From Tritrichomonas musculus (Eukaryota; Parabasalia; Tritrichomonadida; Tritrichomonadidae): DNA of 64,000 nucleotides. Of this stretch, positions 8,912-17,900 are shown piece by piece. Under the pieces are notes generated by a model. The model was given only the letters and a program-made list of their open reading frames with translations. It was not told where the DNA came from and searched no databases. Location: assembly GCA_039105265.1 (NCBI GenBank), contig JAPFFF010000065.1, positions 310,001-374,000 on the forward strand, written 5' to 3'. The position numbers were made by a program, and so were the translations under genes. The first letter of the stretch is position 1; every line of letters starts with the position of its first letter.

Positions 8912-9487
8912 TTAAATACATGTTTTCAATGAAATGTTGTGTCTAATGAGTTCGGTATAAATGCTATTATATTTGTATTTCAAGTCATTTGATTCATTAT
9001 TTTTGTACACCAATATTCTATCAATCAAAAGATATTTGGTACGTGAAACACAACCATTACACGCACAATCATCATTAACAATCAATTCAACTTTATCTGC
9101 TTGTGTTAGTAATTTGATGAGTTCCATTAATGTATTTGAATGACAAATTAATAAATCATTGACTTTTATTGAGTTTGTTTCATAGATTGATAACAATATC
9201 TCAAGAAATTTGTTTTTGGTTTCAAGTTCTGTTATATCAGCTCCTATATCACTTATACCCCTTTCTAGTGAAACGTTGTTTGTTGGATGCTGTGATTGAT
9301 ATACTCCATTCATCTGAGGTATAGTAAAATTTGTGGCTTGAGATGTTTGAGGTAATGGTTGAACTGATGGATATTCAACTGGTTGTGGTTGCTTTGGTTT
9401 GATGTTTATATTAATACTGGTTGATTGTTCCTGCTTAACTGATGCATCGTTCTCGCTGGAAAGAATACGTGCACGGTTTAAAGACAT
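8912..9487 (-). CDS. Conserved Maverick protein of unknown function (191 aa), element A
   Basis: The amino-terminal third is Gln/Pro-rich (IKPKQPQPVEYPSVQPLPQT). The carboxy-terminal 110 residues are compact, with VELIVNDDCACNGC and a final ELIRHNISLKTCI. The cysteine cluster and tail match the B protein at 27767-28291 ('VEVQLNEDVGCC', 'ELVNNYHVCLKYCIV'). In B that gene also lies close to the homologue of the 152-residue protein, so this pair travels together in both lineages. The D copy is at 60806. The clustered cysteines could bind metal. The start is preceded by GTTTTATTTTTATTCAAATG, the T-tract plus AAATG layout common here. Confidence 0.65.
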   Translation of the reverse strand: MSLNRARILSSENDASVKQEQSTSININIKPKQPQPVEYPSVQPLPQTSQATNFTIPQMNGVYQSQHPTNNVSLERGISDIGADITELETKNKFLEILLSIYETNSIKVNDLLICHSNTLMELIKLLTQADKVELIVNDDCACNGCVSRTKYLLIDRILVYKNNESNDLKYKYNSIYTELIRHNISLKTCI

Positions 9488-9533
9488 TTGAATAAAAATA
9501 AAACAACATTAATGATGCTATTCATTGATTCAT

Positions 9534-9758
9534 TTACAAAGTCATTTGTTCAGCTGATTTGATACGTTCACCAATGGTTCTTAATTGTATTTTGATTGAT
9601 TCAATATCATTAAATAGCTGTTTATAAATCGACAGTATGTGAATCATCTTATCAAAAGTTCCGTTTAATGCATCATCTTCAGAATTCATACATTTATCAA
9701 ATATCTTATCCTTTACCCTTCTAAACTGAGCGTGTAAAGATGATGTATCACAACTCAA
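9534..9758 (-). CDS. Small coiled-coil protein, element A
   Basis: About 74 residues, largely helical with heptad-like hydrophobics (MIHILSIYKQLFNDIESIKI). The D copy at 61440-61685 is nearly identical and has a clear ATG start, MNSAINGLSCD. The start of the A copy is less certain. No recognised family; the size and helical character suggest a scaffold or accessory capsid role. Confidence 0.5.
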   Translation of the reverse strand: MSCDTSSLHAQFRRVKDKIFDKCMNSEDDALNGTFDKMIHILSIYKQLFNDIESIKIQLRTIGERIKSAEQMTL

Positions 9759-9856
9759 ACCATTAATGGCACTATTCTTTTTTAAACCAAAAATAAAACT
9801 TCAAAATGATTTTTGATGACAGATACCTAAAATATAAGTCATTTATTTGATTTCAA

Positions 9857-9893
9857 TTGAAGGTTAAAATTACCCCTTTTAATAGCTCTTTTT
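9857..9893. repeat. Intergenic box of element A (copy 1)
   Basis: A variant of TTGAAGGTTAAAAATATC followed by T-rich sequence. Five closer copies lie between genes at 41690, 41825, 42965, 43082 and 51617, and D has one at 61761. This copy overlaps the 3' end of the next minus-strand gene. Confidence 0.65.
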
Positions 9894-10283
9894 ATTATCA
9901 TTGTCATCTTCATTGTCATGCGTCTGTTGCCTTTTGAATGTGAGAATCCTGTTAATCATGTATGATGTTATATTTATATTTAAATGCTTTTGAATCAATT
10001 GTTTTGCAAATGATGCTTGTTTATGTTGTGGTAGTTTCATTATTTCTTTCATTCGTTCATCAAGGAACTGTATAACTAATTCACGGTCATGAGCGTTCAA
10101 GAACTTTGATGAATTGAATAAAGCTCGTTTTGGTTTATCATCTTTTATTTGATTCTCTTCATCTGATGAATCATTATTGTCATTGTCAAATGAACCTTCA
10201 TTATCATCTGATTTAGCAATTAATATTGTTAACAAATGATGTATTTCTTCAATGTGTTTTATTATTTCTCTTAACTCAGACAT
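9879..10283 (-). CDS. Acidic-linker protein of unknown function (134 aa), element A
   Basis: A helical amino-terminal segment (IIKHIEEIHHLLTILIAKSD) is followed by an Asp/Asn/Ser/Glu-rich stretch at about residues 26-47. The carboxy-terminal domain contains KQLIQKHLNINITSYMINRI, which could be a helix-turn-helix. It shares a 93-bp divergent spacer with the polymerase gene. The D copy at 61783 differs by very few residues. DNA binding is a guess from the possible helix-turn-helix. Confidence 0.6.
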   Translation of the reverse strand: MSELREIIKHIEEIHHLLTILIAKSDDNEGSFDNDNNDSSDEENQIKDDKPKRALFNSSKFLNAHDRELVIQFLDERMKEIMKLPQHKQASFAKQLIQKHLNINITSYMINRILTFKRQQTHDNEDDNDNKKSY

Positions 10284-10370
10284 TTCAATGAAATAAAAAA
10301 CTCGAATTATTTTTTTATTTTTTGATTTAACATTTTTTCAAAATTCAAATAATTTGATTTTTTAATTATA

Positions 10371-10375
10371 TCATA
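10371..10375 (+). promoter_or_regulatory. Candidate initiator of the element A polymerase gene
   Basis: TCATA four bases before the ATG at 10377, fitting TCA+1-Y-W as at the tubby gene. It is identical in D at 62277. Confidence 0.4.
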
Positions 10376-10376
10376 A

Positions 10377-12109
10377 ATGAGTTCTCGTTATTACTATAGA
10401 AAAGATACCAAATCATTTGTTATTGAACAAATCAGGTATATCTATAATGAACTTCAATTAAAACCTCGTTTGTCAACATCTAAACCTAGTGATTATGATG
10501 TTAAACATTTCAAAAACATTTTAGAAAATTATCTAACTTCATTCGGTTTTAGAGAACATGAAGGTAATAGAATAGATGACATATCAATATTAGATTTCGT
10601 TAATAGAATGAAAAGAGAAGTAGAAGAACAAGAAGAAGAGGAGGAAAAGGAACAATTTGAAGAAGAAGAACAAGATGATGAACAACAACTAAAACAAAAA
10701 CAAATCGAGGTCAATATTAAAATAGCTCATGATGCACTAAACAAAGCCCTTCAATTAATTAAATCTGAAAATATATTATTGAGACCATTACCGCCAAAGA
10801 CAAACAAACAACCTCAACGATATGAAGACATTCGATTTAACAATGAAAATGCTGAATTAATTGAATACCTCAAAAAGTTTGGTTATAAAGGTGTTCATTC
10901 AAAACATGACTCATATTTCATAATCAATGAACCTGAGAACTTTGATGAAGCAGTAGAAGCATGCAGTCATTTTATTGACCAGTTCCCAAATGATAGTGAA
11001 AAGGTTGAACGATTAGATGAAGACAGCAAAGAACCAATAAAAATATATTACAAAAACGGTGTATCATCAATTGAAGACATTAATGAATATTTGACTGAAA
11101 CAGTATTTAAACAAGAAGTGAAACCGTTCAAAATATATTTTCAATTGACAGGCATATTTGAGATACCGCCCAGGAATGAAAACGAAAGGTACACGTATGA
11201 GGCAAGTGATATCAAATGGAAAAACTATAAATCATCAATTCCGATAATCGTCAGAGAGAGTAAAGATATTGACAAAGTTAAACTGTATATTGAATCAAAG
11301 ATTCATGAATATGAAACCACTACTTCAAACATCAAATTATGTATCGTTTGGTCAGTATCGTTTACAATCTCACGAGTTGTTAAGATAACAGGTAAGATTG
11401 ATGGCTTACCAAAAGAATTCATTAAAAATAAATATATCATTATTGATAACGTTGATGATTGTTTATGTTGGTATAGATTTCTTGCTTGTTGTTTGAATAG
11501 AGAATTAATGAAAAGACCGTTCACAATCTCCAACAGAACCAAAGCAGCAAAGAAAATATTATGTAAAGACCACGGAATAACTTATTCAACTAAACCTACA
11601 AAAGCAGCAAAACAATTAATAAACTCATTCAAAGGTATCACGATTGAAGAAATGAAAGAATCAGCCAAGAAGCATAACATTAATGTAAACATCTATGAAT
11701 ATGACAAAGAGAAACATATTTATGATATTCAAGACCAATGGCATAACGTCGATGATGAAACAAAAACGTTTTCAGCTCTGTTGTATTCAAAGGATAAGAT
11801 ATTTCATATAATGTACATCATCAACGCTGAAGCATTAACAAACATTCATATATGCCAGCAATGCGGTTCATATATTCACAAAGGTCATGAACATATGGAT
11901 AGATTCAATAACCATGCGAAGAAATGTGAGAAGCTAGGAGGCAAATTCAAAAAGGATTTCATTCCTTCACGAGAAGCATTGCCGTACTGCCCGCACATCT
12001 TAAACAATCCTGTTTATTTGTATTGTCTTTCTTATGAGGTTGAATGGAAGCCAACAAAGCATTATATCACTTATGATTTTGAAACAATGGAGCAAAAGAT
12101 TGAAAAGAA
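10377..12109 (+). pseudogene. polB: Type B DNA polymerase gene of A, part left of nested element B
   Basis: This part holds an acidic Glu-rich stretch at about residues 80-105. Next is a domain with a cysteine/histidine arrangement (VDDCLCWYRFLACC near 360, KIFHIMYII near 475) that recalls OTU-like cysteine proteases. A zinc-ribbon-like CQQC at 493-496 with H and C partners follows, then YDFETME around 566-572, the ExoI motif of the proofreading 3'-5' exonuclease. Protein-primed PolB of Mavericks copies the element from its ends. Element B is inserted just after the ExoI region, so A's gene is interrupted. D carries the same region intact as far as the window shows. Confidence 0.85.
12105..12109. 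repeat. Target-site duplication of element B, left copy
   Basis: AAGAA before B, repeated after it at 37839-37843. Mavericks make 5-6 bp duplications. Confidence 0.8.
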
Positions 12110-12351
12110 AGTAGTATATACTAGTCGGTTTCCGCGGGGCACAGGCTGCCCACGCGTCAACACGAACTAGTTAAAAAAAATAAAAAAAAAAATAAAAAAG
12201 AAAAATAAAAAAAAAAACTTCTTCTTCTTTTCATGTTATCCCACCCACCCACCTCAACGCCTACCATCAATGAAACGGCACAGGTACCCCACCCCACAAC
12301 CGCCCATCTATGAAACGGCACAGGTACCTGCCCCGAGAATCTCGTACCTAT
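12110..12351. repeat. Left terminal inverted repeat of B
   Basis: 242 bp paired with 37597-37838. It contains a GC-rich box (CGGTTTCCGCGGGGC), a long interrupted A-tract, CCCACCCACC, and two copies of ATGAAACGGCACAGGTACC about 48 bp apart. Confidence 0.95.
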
Positions 12352-12357
12352 CCCTAC

Positions 12358-14958
12358 TCATGGTTTTGAATAAACTTCAAGATATGGTTTACGATAATAC
12401 ATTGATGAATTAAATGAGTCCAGTAATTCGTCTGGTATTTGATAATAACCGTTAGAATTTTGAGTTAAAGGTTCTGTATTTCCATTTAGTTCATCAAGAT
12501 AAGAAACACATTCCTCAGTCTCAAAGTTTATCTTTAATCTAATGTAGTGTTTGACATCTTTATCGTCATTTAATACAAATGCATATTCACTGTCATCATT
12601 ATGCATTTCAAAACATATATCGAAATACATGACTCCTCCCCGATTACTTACTTCCCAATAATCATTTTCACCAACTTCATGATTATTAAACCCTTGATAG
12701 AAATCAGGTAAAGTTGGTCCATGTGGTTCAAGCGCATAAATTCTAGCTTCCATTGCTGCTATAGTATCTTTTAATGCGATATTTTCACCCTCTAATGTCT
12801 CTATCCTACGTATAAGTACATCTAGACCTTCATTAGCTTCATCCACAGTAGGGTAGTTATCAAACTCTGCCTCTAGCTCATTGACCTTCTCAGCTAACAA
12901 CTTGAAACAAGGCTTGAGTGAGTCCCTAAACATATTGTTGATATCCATAGCACCACTTAATGTCAAGGTTCCAGTATCAGGGTTATCATTCTCATCACTA
13001 AAAGGTAGTTCATCTAGTTGCTTATACTCTTCCTCACACCAGGTAATTATAGGTGTTATATCTTTGGTTATGCTTCTTGCTGTAGTACCTGACATGAAGT
13101 TAATGCTATTTCTAACCAAATCACTCATACCTTTGGTTGACTTATGAGAGAATAACCTTTTAAGGAATCCTCCACCTTTTATTGTAGGAAAGCTTATACC
13201 ATCTGGAAATAGCTGCATACCAATAGAACCTATTGATCCAGCTGTACCTGCAACTCCAAAAGCTAATGCTGTCCATGAGACTATACGTAAATTATCTACA
13301 TCATCCTCCAGATGTTGAGTAACTTGTTCAGTCCTTGATACTCTACCCTTTAAGCTTTCCATAACAGTGTTCATTTCGTTAACATCATAGCTAATAACAT
13401 CTACATTGTTGGTAACTAAGTTTAAATCACTCCTCATAGTTGTAATATTATCAGCTGTAATTATCTTAGAGGAGGTAATATTATAATCAGTATATAAGGT
13501 TGTTGCCCCATTAGGATTTGGGGATACTTCATAAAATTGCTGCTTAATGATATACTCGAATGGGTTAGTAGTTGAATCCCAATGAACCTCATCTATTGGG
13601 TCAACATATTCATCAGCTAAATATATCTTAATATCCCTTGAGTCATTAGTAGTCGAAGCTGCATATGTATATTCAAGCTGTTCACATGAATCAAGTACAC
13701 CATGTAAGAACAACCATACCTTGTCTCCTCCATTGCCTTCTTTTCCAGTAGGTCGAACTGAGAACCTATTAGCTTTTTTCGAACCTTCAAGGGTAATATC
13801 TAGGTAGAGTTCATCAATAGCACTAGTTTCTAATTTATTAGTAGCATTATTCATCTTATAGCACCTTATTGCTTCTATATCATATCCATCTTTTGTACCT
13901 CCTTGACTTGTTTGATATCCTAGACCATATTTCGAAAAAGGTTCTATCTCCCCTGTCTTTAATTTTACAAAACAGTCTATTTTGCACTTACCTCCATGAA
14001 TCATGTAATGTAGTAGGTTATCAGGAGAGTAGTCATTAGGCTTATTAATCAGTTTCATGTTCCTCTCACTCCTCTTGACTTGTATGTAGGTACCATCTTC
14101 ACCATACTCATTCTCCTTATTTAATCCATTAACTAATCTACCATTGATATGACCTTGTATGTTATCACCTACCCATTTTGTACCATCCCATGATAAAAAC
14201 CACTTATTACCAAAACAATACTCATTAAACCTAAACTCTAAGTCATTAGGTATAGTATATCCAGTATCTATGTTCCATTGAAGTAACCAATATTTCTTGT
14301 TATCTATCACAACCTGACTAGTTGATGTAGGCTTATATAAGTATAGTACATCGCTTTTACGTAAACTTAATGCATTATCAGCTTTTATTATAGAACACTT
14401 TATTGCCTTCTCTGTTTGTAAAGAATCAGTTATATATTCATTCATTATGCTCAACTCCCCATTCAGCCACAAGGTATATGGGTTGAAGTCTAGTTTACTA
14501 TCAAAAGCTATATTCATATATCCCATAATGGTACTATTATTTATACTGCATCCATTACTACTTTTAGTTATCAAAGGAGAGTATACTTGACCATCCTTAA
14601 CATATATGTAGAACTCCTTGACTAAATTACCACTTGTATCATATACTATATTCTTCCTCAATACTATCTTAAATATATTAGTCTGGGTTTTTATATCATT
14701 GAGCTTATTAATGAAGTCTTCAGGCAAATTAACAAACTTAAGGATATTGTAAGTTGTTGTTGAAGACTCAAATGATACATACTGTATATTTTTATTTTTA
14801 ATATCAACTTCTGGTAAACCTTCGACCTCATTAAATAAATGACCTGTCTGCACATAGTTATCTAAGTCACCCAATGTTAATAACTGGCTACCTTTTCGAG
14901 TAGCATCCCCTATCTTAAACTGTATATCTCCTTTAAATCTTGTAGTAGTATCACTCAT
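12358..14958 (-). CDS. Large fibre- or attachment-like protein, paralogue 2 (866 aa), element B
   Basis: I place the start at 14958 (MSDTTTRFKGDIQ) rather than at the upstream ATG at 15045. The later start has the T-tract/AAAATG context used by neighbouring genes and does not overlap the previous gene. The middle, roughly residues 210-540, is a diverged copy of the 1848-residue protein next door: YLYKP, NDLEFRFNEYCFGNKWFLSW, NPFEYIIKQQFYEV and DYNITSSKIITADNITTMR. A hydrophobic Gly/Ala segment follows (ALAFGVAGTAGSIGSIGMQL), then a coiled coil (IETLEGENIALKDTIAAMEA) and a carboxy-terminal domain. Coiled coils joined to beta-rich domains suggest a trimeric surface fibre, but no known receptor-binding family is recognised. 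Confidence 0.65.
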   Translation of the reverse strand: MSDTTTRFKGDIQFKIGDATRKGSQLLTLGDLDNYVQTGHLFNEVEGLPEVDIKNKNIQYVSFESSTTTYNILKFVNLPEDFINKLNDIKTQTNIFKIVLRKNIVYDTSGNLVKEFYIYVKDGQVYSPLITKSSNGCSINNSTIMGYMNIAFDSKLDFNPYTLWLNGELSIMNEYITDSLQTEKAIKCSIIKADNALSLRKSDVLYLYKPTSTSQVVIDNKKYWLLQWNIDTGYTIPNDLEFRFNEYCFGNKWFLSWDGTKWVGDNIQGHINGRLVNGLNKENEYGEDGTYIQVKRSERNMKLINKPNDYSPDNLLHYMIHGGKCKIDCFVKLKTGEIEPFSKYGLGYQTSQGGTKDGYDIEAIRCYKMNNATNKLETSAIDELYLDITLEGSKKANRFSVRPTGKEGNGGDKVWLFLHGVLDSCEQLEYTYAASTTNDSRDIKIYLADEYVDPIDEVHWDSTTNPFEYIIKQQFYEVSPNPNGATTLYTDYNITSSKIITADNITTMRSDLNLVTNNVDVISYDVNEMNTVMESLKGRVSRTEQVTQHLEDDVDNLRIVSWTALAFGVAGTAGSIGSIGMQLFPDGISFPTIKGGGFLKRLFSHKSTKGMSDLVRNSINFMSGTTARSITKDITPIITWCEEEYKQLDELPFSDENDNPDTGTLTLSGAMDINNMFRDSLKPCFKLLAEKVNELEAEFDNYPTVDEANEGLDVLIRRIETLEGENIALKDTIAAMEARIYALEPHGPTLPDFYQGFNNHEVGENDYWEVSNRGGVMYFDICFEMHNDDSEYAFVLNDDKDVKHYIRLKINFETEECVSYLDELNGNTEPLTQNSNGYYQIPDELLDSFNSSMYYRKPYLEVYSKP

Positions 14959-14977
14959 TTTAGTTAAATAAAACTTC

Positions 14978-17900
14978 TCATTCGATGTTAGCGCATTTAG
15001 CTTCAAGTGCTGCAAGTCTTGCCTCAAGGGTATCAATATATGCATCCTTCTGGTCTATCATTTCCTTCACTTCTACTTTAGTAATATAAGCAGTCATATC
15101 TATATCTTCTAATGGATGTTTTGTACTTGACTTATTTTCAAGCTCTTTGATTTTCTCGCACATGAATGCTATTGTACCCTTTAAAGTATCGCGATATGTC
15201 TTTGCAATATTAATACATGTATCAAATGAAACCATCATCTTATCAGCATCCTTCATTGTTATTTCAAGTTCAGGTTCATCATCTGTTTCTTCATGATATG
15301 CCCATGCAAGAATCTTTTCTAATACATCTTCCTCTGCTAATGTTTCTGGGTTATCATTACGACGGAACCAACTTGGAATATTAAATAATCCTATTCTATT
15401 TGCTACATATGCTTCTGCTGCTACTCCAGCTATTGCTGCTGCATCACCAGGATGATGTCTAACAAACTGCCATTGACCATGTAAGAACCTTCTAGCAACA
15501 TAACCTACTGCTCCCATAATAACCTGGGTAGTTGCACTTATAACACCATCTTGTTGGTACATTTCTATCACTCCATTCACAATATTAATTACATGTAGTC
15601 TTCTTCTATCTATTGTAGCAACTACATTTCCATTATATAGTACTTGTGTTATTTCTTCACCAGTTGTTTCATCTAATGTGTCATTAAAAGCTAAAAGATT
15701 ACCATGAGAGTAAATATTATCCATTAGTTCTCCTCTTTGTTCATCACTCATTTGTTCTATCATTCTTGCTGTTATTGCTGGTGTTGTTCCTGGTACTGTC
15801 CAAGTATCTGTTGTGGCAACAAGGTCATAATGTTGATATCTAACTCCATTTGCATTGACTTCTATCTGTGAATTTATTCCAACAAATCGTACTTGACCTC
15901 CACTAATATTTGCTGTTGTTGGAGCAGAATAATCAATAGTAGCAACAATTGGATCAATAGTCTCTCCTCTATGATCAATAATATTTATCCATGCTTCCAT
16001 TGTTTGTTCATTCAAGTAAGGTTCTAATCCAATATCTCCATTTTGTACAAATGGTAAATTTAATCTGTCTTGCATAGATAATTGTTCAATATCTCTCGCT
16101 GTGTATGTTGTTCCTTCCCATTCTATTGACCAATTATTATCAGTAGCTCTATGTATTCTATCTGTCATCTCAATATCAGCTGGTCTTATTAGAGTCCTTC
16201 GTTGAAATACATTATTATGGATAATGAGTTGGTCATTATAAAACAAATCATACACATTAAACCACTCTCTTCCATGATATTGGATACGTAAGATATCAGG
16301 ATGACTAGCAACTAATGCATTTCGTTCTTCTCTTGTCATATCTGCAATATCTTCTAAGGTATACTGGATTCCAGATATATTGATAACAGGAACTTGATTC
16401 CTAAGTGCAATCGTAGTTGAAGCTGTATTTGTCATTGTAGTCTGTGGTACAGTTATATCTGTTCGAATCTCATCTGTTTCATCTGTAACAACCTGTGGCT
16501 GTACTTCTCTATGAGTTCTCTCAAATGATTGCTCAGTGGTTGTGATAGTATTTGTTGCATTATCAGTATCATTATCAGTTATTGTGATCGAGGATGAATT
16601 AATGTTTAATGTTTCAGTTCCATTAGTATCTGGTCTATTCCTAAAGAAGTGTAAGACATTCGAACCAAGTGTAGCAATAGCATTTCCTAACTGAGTCAGT
16701 GCATGTGTTGTCGAAAGGACAACCTGTGTAGCTGAGAATGATGAAATAGCTCCAGCAACAGGATTTTGAACAGTTGTTGTTATTGGTAAAAATCTTTCCA
16801 TAGTCATCTTATCAGCCTTCAAATCAACATTCACCAAAAACTTACCTTGAAAGCCACTACCTCCATCACCTGGATAACCACCACCACCACCACCACCTCC
16901 TCCACCATTTCCTCCTGGACCTGCTGGGAAAGGTCTTGTTTGATATGTATTAATAGTTACAGAGTTATTAGACATATTTAATGTTGAAAGGGCACTTGCA
17001 ATACAAACTGTTGATGCTAAAATATTTAATATACTATTCGCAACTGCTACACCTTGTTTAATACTATCAGTATATTCATTATACATGGCTTGAATTCTCA
17101 TTTGTTCAACTAGATTATCAACTGTCTGTTTCAATAAAGCATAATCATAGGCTAATATATCTGTGATTCCACCAACAACATTTAAATCTCGACGCATAGT
17201 CATGATATTATCAGCCCATATAATCTTTGATGAATAAATATTATAATCTGTCGATATGGTAGTGCATTTTCTTGGGTCTGGCTCTACTTCATAAAATTGT
17301 TGTTGAATAATTATATCGAATGGATTAACTTTTACATCAAATTCAAAGAATTCTTTCTCTATATATATTCGAATGTTCTTATGATTAAATCCTTCAATGA
17401 TTTTAATGGAATGCCTTTTTTCTCGATGATAATTAAATGATTCGAGACAAGGATTTGACCCATAGGTATGCATAACACCTGAATTAATACAATGAGTAGG
17501 ATGACAATCCCATTTTAATTCAGTTATATTTCCATTAATATTTAGGTCAGCATAAACATATAATCCATCATCTGCATTTAATCCACTTGGTGCATCAACA
17601 TACATTCTAGCTTGTTCATATTTATATCCATCTTGAGTAAAAGTACCTGAACCACTTGAATCAAAAGTTGCAGTTATTCCTTCACTTAGTATGGTTCCAT
17701 CTTTCTTAACAACCCTCCAATTGGTAAGATAATCTTTCAAGATATGAGCATAATTATCATCATCAGTTAAATCTTCCTTTATTGTTCCTTTTATCCATCT
17801 CCCAATTCTTTCGTTATGTTTGATTGTTAAAGCAGGCGCACCGTTATTTGTGTTCATGTATGATATCTTTTCTGTACACATGTTTTGACAATTATTTCCT

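Noticed and set aside
12105-12110. A 6-bp target duplication for B
   Set aside because: Only five bases (AAGAA) match cleanly outside the AGTAGT tips; a sixth would need a one-base shift.
12110-12351. LTRs of a retrotransposon around B
   Set aside because: The repeats are inverted, not direct, and no reverse transcriptase or gag is present; the integrase is of the Maverick type.
14959-15045. Upstream ATG at 15045 as start of the 866-residue gene
   Set aside because: It would overlap the preceding gene by 68 bp; the ATG at 14958 has the usual T-tract/AAAATG context.
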